From assembly GCA_964247695.1 (NCBI GenBank), contig CAXTVI010000001.1, positions 127,370 through 191,369 of the forward strand: a stretch of 64,000 bases of DNA, written 5' to 3'. The translations under genes and the position numbers were made by a program. Below, piece by piece: positions 40,572-49,435 of the stretch (position 1 is the stretch's first letter; each line of letters begins with the position of its first letter). This DNA comes from Lichenicoccus sp964247695 (GTDB lineage: Bacteria; Pseudomonadota; Alphaproteobacteria; Acetobacterales; Acetobacteraceae). The notes under the pieces were generated by a model. The model was given only the letters and a program-made list of their open reading frames with translations. It was not told where the DNA came from and made no database searches.

Positions 40572-42908
40572 CTAAGCGTCCTTGCCGCGCCGCTGCTGGC
40601 GGAGCACATCCTCGATCCAGCCATTCAGCCGCAACGTCGCGTTCTCGGCATCCTGGCGCGCCGGATAGGCGTCCGGGAACCTCAGCGCGAGCCAGCGCCA
40701 GGCGACAAGCCGCTTGTGCCGCTTCTCGGCGTGCTCCAGCTCGTCCCGCGAGGCGCGTTCCGGCGACGGCAGCTTGCCGATGCCGGGCGGGATCACCGGC
40801 CGTCCGGCGGCATGGTCGGCGGCCCAGGCGGCGAGCCGGGTGATGCCGTTGTCGCGCTCGTCGATCGGGCACATCGCATAGGACCAGCGCTGGGTCAGGT
40901 CGAGGCCGGAGATGCCCTCGAGCGCGGAGGCGACGGCAAACGCCTGCCCCATGTCAGAGAGGCGGTAGTTCGGGTCGTCGCGGCGCAGCACCGCGCGACG
41001 GATGCGCACCAGCACGCCGAACAGGCTGTCCGAGCCGATCTCCGCGGCCACCGCGCGCACGATGTCGGCGTCGGGCTGCACCAGCGGCCGCAGCTCGGTC
41101 TGCGGCGCAGGGGGTGCGGCCAGCATGGTGCGCACGAAGCTCGCACTCCCGGCGCCAGCCAGCACCGCGACCACGCCGGCCTCATGCATGCCGAAGCGTC
41201 CGGCGCGACCACCGATCTGCTTGACCTCCTGGGCAGTAAGGTCGCGGCTCATGCTGCCGTCGAACTTGCGGAGCGCCGCAAACACGATGCGGCGGATGTT
41301 GAGGTTGAGCCCCATGCCGATCGCGTCGGTGGCCACCAGGATCTCGGCATCCCCGGTGTTGAAGCGGGCCGCCTCGGCGCGGCGCACCTCCGGGCTGAGG
41401 GCGCCATACACCACCGCGACCCGGCGGCCGCGCGCGAGCAGCGTGGCGCGCAGGTCGAGCACGTCGCGGCGCGAGAACGCGATCACCGCGTCGCCGCGCT
41501 GCAGGCTGGCGAGCTTCACCGCATCGTCGGCGGCGACCAGCGGTCCCTTGCGCTCCAGCGTGATCTCGTCGAGCGGATCGTCGCAGAGGGCGGCGATCCG
41601 GCGCACCATCGGGATGCAGTCCGCCGCCCCCAGCACGAACAGGTGGCGCGCCGGCGCGCCCATGATGGCGGCGGTCCAGGCGGCGCCGCGGTCCGGGTCG
41701 TGCAGCATCTGCGCCTCGTCGACGATGGCGACGTCGACCGGATTGTGCAGGGGACACATCTCGACGGTGGCGGCGAGATGCCGGCTGCCGGGCACCGGGA
41801 TGCGCTCCTCGCCGGTGGAGAGCGAGCACGGCACGCCGCGAGCACCCAGCGCCTCGCGGAACTCGTGCGCCAGGAGCCTTAGCGGCGCCAGCGCCATGCC
41901 GCTCTCGGCCCGTGACAGCGTGTCGAGCGCGGTGTGCGACTTGCCGCTGTTGGTGGGGCCGGTGACCAGGGTGATGCGGCGGCTCAACGCCCGCGCGGTG
42001 CGGAAATGCGCGGCGTAGCGATCGAGTGCCGCAATGCGCGCGATGGCGGCGTTGCCGACGCGTATGCCGGACTGCTGGGTCCGGGCCTGGCGCGGCGCGC
42101 TGGTCTCGGTTGCGAGCTGCTCGCGCAGCCGGACCAGCTCCGCCGGGTCGAACTCCCAGTGTTCGACGCCGTCGCGGGTGACGCGGCGCGCCACCGGCAG
42201 GCGGTTCTCCGCCACCAGGCGCAGGGTGGCGGCGCGATCGATGCCGAGCAGGGCCGGGACGTCGGCAAAGCCGACCAGGCTGCGCTCCCAGTCGCGCAGC
42301 CGCTGCAACTCCTCGCGCCGGCGACGCCGGGCGTCGGCATCCGCCGCCTCGCGCTCGGCCCGGCGTTGCTGCTCGGTGCGCCCGGCGGCCTCGGCGAAGT
42401 TCCGATCATCCCCGAAGGCCTCTCCGATCTCGCGCGCCAGCATGGCGTGCTGCGTCGGCGACAGCACGCGGCCGGCGCTGTCGAACAGCTCGGCGGCCAC
42501 GAGGTCCAGCACTGCCTGCGGGCTGTCGGCCGTTGCCCGGTAGCGGGTGGCAAGGATCGGCTCCAGGGCCGCGGCCAGGGCGGCATCGTCGGCATCGGGA
42601 TCGTCGATCAGCTCGGCGGCAAGCTGCGCGTCGGCGCGAGTGACCCACAGCCGGCTGCCGCGCTGGCTGCGATCGATCAGGCGCGAGGCCCAGGCCTTGC
42701 GGCGCACCTCGCACAAGGCGGCGCGCACGGTCTCGCGGGGGCCATGGTGCTCGCCGGAAAGCTCGCCGCCCGACGGCAGCCGGCGCGCTACCAGGCGGAT
42801 CAGGCGCGGCAGCTCCCGGCTCTGGACCACGAGGCCGGAGGCTTCGATGGCAAGCTCGGCGGGCGAGCGGCCCTGATGGAGTTCTGTCGGATCGGCGGTG
42901 GTCATCAT
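40572..42908 (-). CDS. SUV3-like DEAD/DExH-box RNA helicase with N-terminal extension
   Basis: About 778 residues. The helicase core has Walker A GPTNSGKSH (about 315), motif II DEAQ (about 400), and motifs in the second lobe including LVATDAIGMGLNLNIRR and QIGGRAGRFG, matching the mitochondrial SUV3 group. The C-terminal region (about 640-770) resembles the SUV3 tail. The first 290 residues are not part of SUV3: a charged Arg/Glu helix (180-210) and a helix-turn-helix-like stretch (FADVPALLGIDRAATLRLV). SUV3 works with RNA degradation machinery. Alphaproteobacterial copies are known but uncharacterised. Confidence 0.88.
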   Translation of the reverse strand: MMTTADPTELHQGRSPAELAIEASGLVVQSRELPRLIRLVARRLPSGGELSGEHHGPRETVRAALCEVRRKAWASRLIDRSQRGSRLWVTRADAQLAAELIDDPDADDAALAAALEPILATRYRATADSPQAVLDLVAAELFDSAGRVLSPTQHAMLAREIGEAFGDDRNFAEAAGRTEQQRRAEREAADADARRRRREELQRLRDWERSLVGFADVPALLGIDRAATLRLVAENRLPVARRVTRDGVEHWEFDPAELVRLREQLATETSAPRQARTQQSGIRVGNAAIARIAALDRYAAHFRTARALSRRITLVTGPTNSGKSHTALDTLSRAESGMALAPLRLLAHEFREALGARGVPCSLSTGEERIPVPGSRHLAATVEMCPLHNPVDVAIVDEAQMLHDPDRGAAWTAAIMGAPARHLFVLGAADCIPMVRRIAALCDDPLDEITLERKGPLVAADDAVKLASLQRGDAVIAFSRRDVLDLRATLLARGRRVAVVYGALSPEVRRAEAARFNTGDAEILVATDAIGMGLNLNIRRIVFAALRKFDGSMSRDLTAQEVKQIGGRAGRFGMHEAGVVAVLAGAGSASFVRTMLAAPPAPQTELRPLVQPDADIVRAVAAEIGSDSLFGVLVRIRRAVLRRDDPNYRLSDMGQAFAVASALEGISGLDLTQRWSYAMCPIDERDNGITRLAAWAADHAAGRPVIPPGIGKLPSPERASRDELEHAEKRHKRLVAWRWLALRFPDAYPARQDAENATLRLNGWIEDVLRQQRRGKDA

Positions 42909-42963
42909 CCTCTAATGGAGCACGGCAGCCCGCCGCGCCAACCGCCGCGTGCCTCCGGGCGGA

Positions 42964-42992
42964 TTCCAATCCGGCGGCCGCTGCTCTAGGGT
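42964..42992 (+). promoter_or_regulatory. Putative serC promoter element, same layout as upstream of dapA
   Basis: TTCCAATCC (42964-42972), eight bases, CTGCTCTAGGGT (42981-42992), 36 bp before the serC start. It matches the dapA element in 20 of the 21 fixed positions and in spacing. Confidence 0.4.
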
Positions 42993-43028
42993 GCGCCCCC
43001 GTCCCGCTGCCATATCGAGCCCCTGCTC

Positions 43029-44231
43029 ATGCATCCAGTGCCGAAGCCAGTCCTGCGCCCGGCCAATCCGCGCTTCGGATCCGGGCCGTGCGCCAAGCGC
43101 CCGGGATGGAGCCTGCAGGCGCTGGAGAACGCGTATCTCGGCCGCAGCCACCGCTCGACGGAGGGGCGGGCGCGACTGGATGCGGTGATCCGCCGCTCGC
43201 GCGCGCTGCTCGGCATGCCGGAGGGCTGGCGCCTCGGTATCGTGCCAGGGTCGGATACCGGCGCGGTGGAGATGGCGCTGTGGTCGCTGCTCGGCGCGCG
43301 TCCGGTGGAGGTGCTGGCGTTCGAGAGCTTTTCCGCGACCTGGGCGAACGACATCGTGGCGCAACTGGCGCTGCCGGAGGCGCGGGTGCTGGAGGCGGAG
43401 TATGGCGCGCTGCCGCCGCTGGCGAACGTGGACTGGTCGCGCGACGTGGTGTTCGCCTGGAACGGCACCACGTCGGGCGTGTGCTTCCCGGGAGCGGACG
43501 CGATCCCGGAGACGCATGCGGGACTGGCGATCTGCGATGCCACGTCGGCCGCGTTCGCGATGCGGCTGCCCTGGGACCGGCTCGATGTGGTGACCTGGTC
43601 CTGGCAGAAGGTGCTCGGCGGCGAGGCGGCGCACGGCATGCTGGCGCTGTCTCCGCGCGCGGTGGCCCGGCTCGAGTCAGCACCCCCGCCACGGCCGTTG
43701 CCCAAGCTGTTCCGCCTGACCGGCCCCGGACGTTCAGCAAGCAAGGGAGGCCTCATCGAGGGCATCTTTGCCGGCGACACCATCAACACGCCGTCGATGC
43801 TGTGCACCGAGGATGCGCTCGACGGCCTGCTCTGGGCGGAGCGGATCGGCGGTCTCGACGCGCTGATCGCCCGCAGCACCGGCAATCTCGCCGCCATCGC
43901 CGGATGGGTCGAGCGCTCCGGCTGGGCGGCGTTCCTGGCAGCGGTGCCGGCGCAACGCTCCAGCACCTCGATCTGCCTGCGTATCGTCGCCCCCTGGTTC
44001 ACGGCGCTGCCGGCGAGCGAGCAGGCGCGTGCGGCCCGGCACCTGACGGCACTGGTCGAGGCCGAGCAGGCCGGCTACGACATCGCCAGCTACCGCGATG
44101 CGCCGCCCGGCCTGCGCATCTGGGGCGGCGCCACGGTCGAGACCGCCGACATCGAGGCGCTGCTGCCTTGGCTGGACTGGGCCGAAGCCGAGACGGAAGC
44201 TGCGTTCGCTGGTAAGACCCCGCTCGCATGA
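43029..44231 (+). CDS. serC: Phosphoserine aminotransferase
   Basis: A 400-residue PLP enzyme making phosphoserine from 3-phosphohydroxypyruvate. FGSGPCAKRPGWSL at the N-terminus is the alphaproteobacterial SerC signature, and Lys194 in TWSWQKVLGGEAAHG is the Schiff-base lysine. In many relatives serA follows; here hisZ overlaps its stop by four bases (ATGA). A divergent promoter region of 120 bp separates it from the helicase gene. Confidence 0.93.
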   Translation: MHPVPKPVLRPANPRFGSGPCAKRPGWSLQALENAYLGRSHRSTEGRARLDAVIRRSRALLGMPEGWRLGIVPGSDTGAVEMALWSLLGARPVEVLAFESFSATWANDIVAQLALPEARVLEAEYGALPPLANVDWSRDVVFAWNGTTSGVCFPGADAIPETHAGLAICDATSAAFAMRLPWDRLDVVTWSWQKVLGGEAAHGMLALSPRAVARLESAPPPRPLPKLFRLTGPGRSASKGGLIEGIFAGDTINTPSMLCTEDALDGLLWAERIGGLDALIARSTGNLAAIAGWVERSGWAAFLAAVPAQRSSTSICLRIVAPWFTALPASEQARAARHLTALVEAEQAGYDIASYRDAPPGLRIWGGATVETADIEALLPWLDWAEAETEAAFAGKTPLA

Positions 44232-45406
44232 ACGACGACCTGCTCCCGAACCCGGCCTTGCTGCCCGCCGGCCTGCGCGACCTGCTGCCGCCGGATGCGG
44301 AAACCGAGGCGCTGTCGGTCGAGGCGCTGATGGCGGTGTTCGCCTCGCACGGCTACGAGCGGGTCAAGCCGCCGCTGCTCGAGTTCGAGGACAGCCTGCT
44401 GTCCGGCGCTGGTGCGGCCATCGCCGAGCAGACCTTCCGGCTGATGGATCCCTCGACGCGCCGGATGATGGGCCTGCGCCCGGATATGACCCCGCAGGTG
44501 GCGCGGATCGCCGCGACGAGGCTGACTAACGCGCCGCGTCCGCTGCGGCTGTCCTATGCCGGCGCCTGCATCCAGGTGCAGGGCGGCACGCTGGTCGCCG
44601 ACCGGCAGATCTCGCAGGCCGGGATCGAGCTGATCGGGCCGGACCAGCCGGAAGCCGATGCCGAGGTGATCGCGGTGGCGGCGCAGGCGCTGGCGGCACT
44701 CGGATTGACCCGGGTCAGCTTCGACCTGACGCTGCCGTCGCTGGCGCCGATGCTGATCGAGGAGGCCGGCATCCCGGAAGCGGTCCGGCCGGAGCTGATG
44801 CGCGCGCTGGATCGCAAGAACGCCGCCGAGGTCAGCCACCATGGCGCAGCCCTGGCACCTGTGCTGAACGAGCTGCTGCTGGCGGCGGGTCCGGCGGCGC
44901 GCGCGCTCGCGGTGCTGCAGGCGGCGGATCTCACGACTGGCGCGCGCGCCCTGTGCAACCGCCTGGCCGACAGCGTCGCGGCCATCGTTGCGCGCACGCC
45001 CGGCCTGCGCCTGACCATCGATCCGATCGAGTTCCGCGGCTGGCGCTACCATACCGGGCTGTGCGTGACGGTGTACGCGCCCGGCCGGCACGAGGAGCTC
45101 GGGCGCGGCGGCCGCTATCGCAGCGGCGGCGACGAGCCGGCCTGCGGGATCACCCTGCGTCCGGAGGCGCTGCTGCGCGCCGCCCCCGGCCGGGCGGTCC
45201 GGCCGCGCGTGCTGGTGCCGGTCGATGCCGATGCGGAGGCGTCGCTGGCGCTGCGCAGGGCGGGCTATGCCACGGTGGCATCCCTGGCGCCGAGCGCCGA
45301 CCCTGCTGCCGAGGCGGCGCGTCTCGGCTGCACCCACCTCATGCGCGATGGCGAGGCGGTCGCACTGCCCGGCGCGTCGCCTGCCCCGTCTTCCGGAGTA
45401 CCCTGA
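44228..45406 (+). CDS. hisZ: ATP phosphoribosyltransferase regulatory subunit
   Basis: A 392-residue paralogue of histidyl-tRNA synthetase that activates short-form HisG in histidine synthesis. The class II synthetase-like motifs are degenerate but visible: GLRDLLPPDAETEALS, LRPDMTPQVARIA and the late GRGGRYRSGG. It lacks the anticodon-binding domain in usable form, as HisZ does. The start overlaps serC. Its presence implies that the genome carries a short HisG elsewhere. Confidence 0.92.
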   Translation: MNDDLLPNPALLPAGLRDLLPPDAETEALSVEALMAVFASHGYERVKPPLLEFEDSLLSGAGAAIAEQTFRLMDPSTRRMMGLRPDMTPQVARIAATRLTNAPRPLRLSYAGACIQVQGGTLVADRQISQAGIELIGPDQPEADAEVIAVAAQALAALGLTRVSFDLTLPSLAPMLIEEAGIPEAVRPELMRALDRKNAAEVSHHGAALAPVLNELLLAAGPAARALAVLQAADLTTGARALCNRLADSVAAIVARTPGLRLTIDPIEFRGWRYHTGLCVTVYAPGRHEELGRGGRYRSGGDEPACGITLRPEALLRAAPGRAVRPRVLVPVDADAEASLALRRAGYATVASLAPSADPAAEAARLGCTHLMRDGEAVALPGASPAPSSGVP

Positions 45407-45408
45407 GC

Positions 45409-46698
45409 ATGTCGAACGTCACCGTGATCGGCGCGCAATGGGGCGACGAGGGCAAGGGCAAGATCGTCGACTGGCTCGCCAGCCGCGCCGACATCGTGGT
45501 GCGGTTCCAGGGCGGCCACAATGCCGGCCATACGCTGGTGGTCGGCAACCAGACCTACAAGCTGTCGCTGCTGCCGAGCGGGCTGGTGCGCGGCAAGACC
45601 GGCCTGATCGGCAACGGCGTCGTGATCGATCCGGAGGCCCTGCTCGCCGAGATCGACCGGGTGCGCGCGCAGGGTCTCGACGTGACCTCAGAGACGCTGC
45701 GCATCGCCGAGAACGCGGCGCTGATCCTGCCGGTGCACGGTGCCATCGACCGCGCGCGGGAGGTGGCGCGTGGCGAGCGCAAGATCGGCACCACCGGGCG
45801 CGGCATCGGGCCTGCCTACGAGGACAAGGTGGCGCGGCGCGCGATCCGCGTGTGCGATCTGGCCGAACCCGAGACGCTCGACTGGAAGCTCGACGAGCTG
45901 CTGCTGCACCACAACACGCTGCTGCAGGGCCTGGGCGCTCCGGTCTTTACCAAGCAGGCACTGATGGACTGGCTGATGGCGCTGGCGCCGCGCATCCTGC
46001 CCTTCGCCGACCGGGTCTGGGAACTGCTCGACGAGGCGCGGCGCGCGGGACGACGCATCCTGTTCGAGGGCGCGCAGGCGGTGATGCTCGATGTCGATCA
46101 CGGCACCTATCCGTTCGTGACCAGCAGCAACACGGTGGCGTCCAATGCCGGCACCGGCAGCGGCGTCGGGCCCGCTTCGATCGGCTTCGTGCTCGGCATC
46201 GCGAAGGCCTATTCGACGCGTGTCGGCGCCGGGCCGTTCCCGACCGAGCTGTTCGACGAGACCGGGCGGCTGCTCGGCGAGCGCGGCCACGAGTTCGGCA
46301 CCGTCACCGGGCGCCCGCGCCGCTGCGGCTGGTTCGACGCGGTGCTGGTGCGCGGCGCCATCCGCGTCGGCGGCATCAACGGGCTCGCGCTGACCAAGCT
46401 CGACGTGCTCGACGGGCTCGACGAGATCAGGATCTGCACCGGCTATATGCTGGACGGGGCCGCGGTGCGCCATCTGCCGGCGGCGCCGGCGGCGTCGCTT
46501 CGGATCGAGCCGGTGTTCGAGACCATGGCGGGCTGGAAGGAAACCACGCGCGGGGCGCGCTCGTATGCCGACCTGCCGGCGCAGGCGATCAAATACGTCC
46601 GGCGCATCGAGGAACTGGTGGAAGCGCCGGTGACCTTGCTGTCCACCAGCCCGGAACGCGACGACACCATCCTGGTGCGCGATCCGTTCGAAGACTAG
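45409..46698 (+). CDS. purA: Adenylosuccinate synthetase
   Basis: A 429-residue GTP-dependent enzyme joining IMP and aspartate on the way to AMP. GAQWGDEGKGKI (8-19), GGHNAGHTL and IGTTGRGIGPAYEDK are the active-site loops. It begins two bases after hisZ. Histidine and purine synthesis share the AICAR intermediate, so pairing hisZ with purA is biochemically reasonable. Confidence 0.96.
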   Translation: MSNVTVIGAQWGDEGKGKIVDWLASRADIVVRFQGGHNAGHTLVVGNQTYKLSLLPSGLVRGKTGLIGNGVVIDPEALLAEIDRVRAQGLDVTSETLRIAENAALILPVHGAIDRAREVARGERKIGTTGRGIGPAYEDKVARRAIRVCDLAEPETLDWKLDELLLHHNTLLQGLGAPVFTKQALMDWLMALAPRILPFADRVWELLDEARRAGRRILFEGAQAVMLDVDHGTYPFVTSSNTVASNAGTGSGVGPASIGFVLGIAKAYSTRVGAGPFPTELFDETGRLLGERGHEFGTVTGRPRRCGWFDAVLVRGAIRVGGINGLALTKLDVLDGLDEIRICTGYMLDGAAVRHLPAAPAASLRIEPVFETMAGWKETTRGARSYADLPAQAIKYVRRIEELVEAPVTLLSTSPERDDTILVRDPFED

Positions 46699-46718
46699 CC
46701 GGGCGGAGCGCCACAGCG

Positions 46719-47057
46719 ATGATCACCATCCATGCCGGCACCGACGTGGTCACCCTGATCCAGGCCTTCACGGTCGAGCCGCCGCACCAGCAGGAACTGC
46801 TCGAACTGCTGACGGATGCCTATGACGGCACCATCTCGCAGGCGCCCGGTTTCGTTTCCTGCAGTCTGCATCGCGGCCTGGACGGCAGCAGGGTCACGAT
46901 GTACGTGCAGTGGCGCAGCATGCAGCATTACGAGGCGTTGCTCGCCGATCCGTCGCTGCCGGCGTTCCTGTATCGCGCGCTGACGATCTCGACCTTCGAG
47001 GCCGGCCGGTTCGAAGTCGTGCGTACCTTCGAGCCGGGTGATCCGCCCGAGGCGTGA
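46719..47057 (+). CDS. Antibiotic biosynthesis monooxygenase (ABM)-fold protein
   Basis: A 112-residue ferredoxin-like alpha/beta protein of the ABM family. The pattern is clear: VTLIQAFTVEPPHQQELLELL, then QAPGFVSCSLHRGLDGSRV and YVQWRSMQHYEALL. Members include quinol monooxygenases and haem-degrading enzymes, but many have no known substrate. It starts 20 bp after purA and is probably the last gene of that operon. Confidence 0.85.
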   Translation: MITIHAGTDVVTLIQAFTVEPPHQQELLELLTDAYDGTISQAPGFVSCSLHRGLDGSRVTMYVQWRSMQHYEALLADPSLPAFLYRALTISTFEAGRFEVVRTFEPGDPPEA

Positions 47058-47179
47058 TGTCAGCCCTTTGGGCTCTTTGGGCTGTCGCTCCCGGGGCCAC
47101 CCGGTGCGCCCGCATAATCTGAGAACCGGGGCTCGGGTGTGCGATTGCCGTGTCGCAGCCAATCCACCTTGGCCCGAAG

Positions 47180-47338
47180 TTAGGCGGTCATCGCGTTCAG
47201 GTGTGCCGCCTGCTGCTCGAGCCTGGCAAGCTGCTGGGTCATGATCTCGGCGCTCCGCTCGCGCGTCATCTTTCCCGATCGATGTTCCTCGCCCAGGGCG
47301 GAGAGTTCCTTGAGCGAGGATCCCATCGACTGCACCAT
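47180..47338 (-). CDS. Possible small helical protein or gene remnant
   Basis: A 52-codon reading frame from an ATG at 47338, ending at TAA. It would be a charged, Gln/Glu/Arg-rich helix (SLKELSALGEEHRSGK, then TQQLARLEQQAAHLNAM). The frame stays open another 14 codons upstream (VGIALIIR) to a TAG without a start, which could mean a decayed longer gene. No Shine-Dalgarno is evident. It fills most of the 323-bp gap between the ABM gene and rbsK; nothing else was seen there. Confidence 0.3.
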   Translation of the reverse strand: MVQSMGSSLKELSALGEEHRSGKMTRERSAEIMTQQLARLEQQAAHLNAMTA

Positions 47339-47380
47339 GCGGATGATTAGGGCGATCCCGACATGCTCGGCGGTGAAGGC

Positions 47381-48325
47381 CTAGCCTGGAAGCTTACTGT
47401 CATCGAGGCTGGCGCAGAACTTCGCGAAGTCGCTCGCCGTTGCGAACGAGCTCTGGGTTCCCGGCCGCGTCACCGCATCGGCGGCGTAGCGCGCCGCCTG
47501 CTGCAACGCCGCGAGCTTGTCATGGCCGCCGACGTAGTGGTGCGCAAATGCGCCGATGAAGGCGTCCCCGGCCCCGGTCGTGTCCAGCGCGCGAACCGCG
47601 ACCGGGGCAATCCGGTGCGTGTCGTCCGGCTCGACCAGCAGCGCGCCGTCCGCGCCGAGTGTCACGATGACCGCGCCGATGCCGTGCGCGAGGAGGGAGC
47701 GCGCTGCCTGCTCGGCCGCTTCCGGCGTTCCAGCAGGCAGGCCGGTGAGGATCGCGAGCTCGGTCTGGTTCGGTGCGAAGAAGGTGACCCCGGCGATACG
47801 GTCGAGTTCGAGTTCGGGTGTCGCGGGCGCCGGGTTGAGCAGCACCGGGATCGCGTTGGCGCGCCCGAACTCGATTGCCGCGTAGATCGTCGGCAACGGA
47901 ACTTCCAGTTGCAGAAGGATCAGTGCGCAACTGCGGAGATCGTCCGCCGCCGCCTCGACATCCGCCGGCGCCAGCGCGTCGTTGGCACCCTTGACGATCA
48001 GGATGCGGTTCTCGCCGTTCCGCTCGACGAAGATGGGTGCCACGCCGCTGGACAGGCCGCGCACGACACGCACATGGCGGGCGTCTATGCCGAGGCCCGC
48101 GAAGTTGCTCAGGGTGTTGCGGCCGAACAGGTCGTCGCCGACGCAGCTCACCATCAGCACGTCGCTGCCCAGCTTCGCAGCCGCGACGGCCTGGTTGGCG
48201 CCCTTGCCGCCGGGACCCATTGCGAAACGGGGTGCCGCGAGGGTCTCGCCGGCTTCGGGCATGCGGTCCACGTAGGTCACCAGATCGACCATGTTGCTGC
48301 CGATCACGCCGATGCGCCTGCTCAT
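47381..48325 (-). CDS. rbsK: PfkB-family sugar kinase (ribokinase or deoxyribokinase)
   Basis: A 314-residue kinase. The N-terminal GSNMVDLVTYVDRMPEAGET, the GPGGKGANQAVAAAKLG motif (37-53) and the catalytic DTTGAGDAF with Asp254 are those of ribokinase. GGAAG lies upstream of the ATG at 48325, which overlaps the stop of the DUF4432 gene (ATGA). As the last gene of an operon headed by deoC, it may phosphorylate deoxyribose rather than ribose, since the aldolase needs deoxyribose 5-phosphate. Sequence alone does not separate the two substrates. Confidence 0.9.
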   Translation of the reverse strand: MSRRIGVIGSNMVDLVTYVDRMPEAGETLAAPRFAMGPGGKGANQAVAAAKLGSDVLMVSCVGDDLFGRNTLSNFAGLGIDARHVRVVRGLSSGVAPIFVERNGENRILIVKGANDALAPADVEAAADDLRSCALILLQLEVPLPTIYAAIEFGRANAIPVLLNPAPATPELELDRIAGVTFFAPNQTELAILTGLPAGTPEAAEQAARSLLAHGIGAVIVTLGADGALLVEPDDTHRIAPVAVRALDTTGAGDAFIGAFAHHYVGGHDKLAALQQAARYAADAVTRPGTQSSFATASDFAKFCASLDDSKLPG

Positions 48326-49434
48326 GATGCCTGCTTCCTGTCGCTGGACAATGCGCCGATATGGGCTTCCATCCGATCGGCGGCTTCCCGGTCCAGGTAG
48401 CCGGCCGTGAGCGAGAAACCGGCCGCCGCACCCGGTGCAAGGGTCCGCACATTGCCCTTGCGACGTTCCGCCGCATAGCCCTCCGGCTCGCAGGTCGAAG
48501 GCAGGGAAAACGCCGCGACCTTCTGGTCGGGATCGTCGAGGATCCAGCGCACGCAATGCGGGAACTCCGCCGGCGCATGGCTGAGCGCGAACGCGTCGCC
48601 CTGCGGACGGCGCAGCATGATGGCGGTGCGGCCGTCGGGTCCACGCGGCAGGTTCTTCAAGTAGAAGACCTGCTCGGGATCGTACCGCGCGGGTTCGTCG
48701 AGCTGCCGCATGCGCTCGGGCGACCGGGCCAGCGTTTCGATGAAAGCAAGATAGTCCGGGTTCGGCTGCACATGCGCCGGCACCGCGCGCCGCACCTGGA
48801 CGTGCGCGGGCGTGAACGGGACCGGCTGGATGATGCGGCCGTGCGGCACGAAGGCGAAGTTGACGTGCGCCATGTACATCAGCTCCATCGGCTTTCCGGA
48901 GCGGTTTGCCACGTGCATGCCGATCGCGAACTGGGTCGCGGTCTCGCCGAGGCTGACCGAGGGGCGAGCCAGGTAATGCGGACCGAAGCCCACGATGTGC
49001 TCGCGCTCGCCCGCCAGCCGCAGGGTCAGGCCATCAGCGTCCTCGCCAAGCTCCAGCCAGGCACTGCCGAGGGCCGTGGTCGGAAACTCGCCGTGCGCCG
49101 CGTGGTCGTCCTCCGGGCCCGGGACGCCGTTTCGCAGCAGCCCGCTATGGAAGGCAAAGCAGCCGTAGGTTCCCGCGATCCCGGACGCGGGCAGCGGCAT
49201 CGAGAAGCCGCTCTGCATGGTGAGCGGCACCCCGTCGAATTCCGCCTGCCAGATCATCTGGCCATACCAGGGCAGCAGGACCAGGCTGCCGCGGGCATTG
49301 CGCAGCCGTAGCGCCTCGATGCCGCTGGCATAGCGGAACAACGAGGCGCTCAGCGTGCCCGCCTGCATCACCACCTGCTCATCGCTGGTGGCGAGAGTCC
49401 GGTGCAGCGGTTGGGTTGCCAGGATGCGGGTCAT
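48322..49434 (-). CDS. DUF4432 aldose-1-epimerase-like protein
   Basis: A 370-residue beta-sandwich protein of the galactose-mutarotase superfamily, best matching DUF4432. LVLLPWYGQMIWQAEFDG, TYGCFAFHSGLLRNG and ELMYMAHVNFAFVPHG contain the conserved His residues expected in the sugar site. Relatives occur in deoxyribose and other sugar operons, where an epimerase role has been proposed. The ATG at 49434 follows the upstream permease stop by one base, and its own stop overlaps rbsK. Here it would interconvert sugar anomers before phosphorylation. Confidence 0.8.
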   Translation of the reverse strand: MTRILATQPLHRTLATSDEQVVMQAGTLSASLFRYASGIEALRLRNARGSLVLLPWYGQMIWQAEFDGVPLTMQSGFSMPLPASGIAGTYGCFAFHSGLLRNGVPGPEDDHAAHGEFPTTALGSAWLELGEDADGLTLRLAGEREHIVGFGPHYLARPSVSLGETATQFAIGMHVANRSGKPMELMYMAHVNFAFVPHGRIIQPVPFTPAHVQVRRAVPAHVQPNPDYLAFIETLARSPERMRQLDEPARYDPEQVFYLKNLPRGPDGRTAIMLRRPQGDAFALSHAPAEFPHCVRWILDDPDQKVAAFSLPSTCEPEGYAAERRKGNVRTLAPGAAAGFSLTAGYLDREAADRMEAHIGALSSDRKQAS

Positions 49435-49435
49435 G

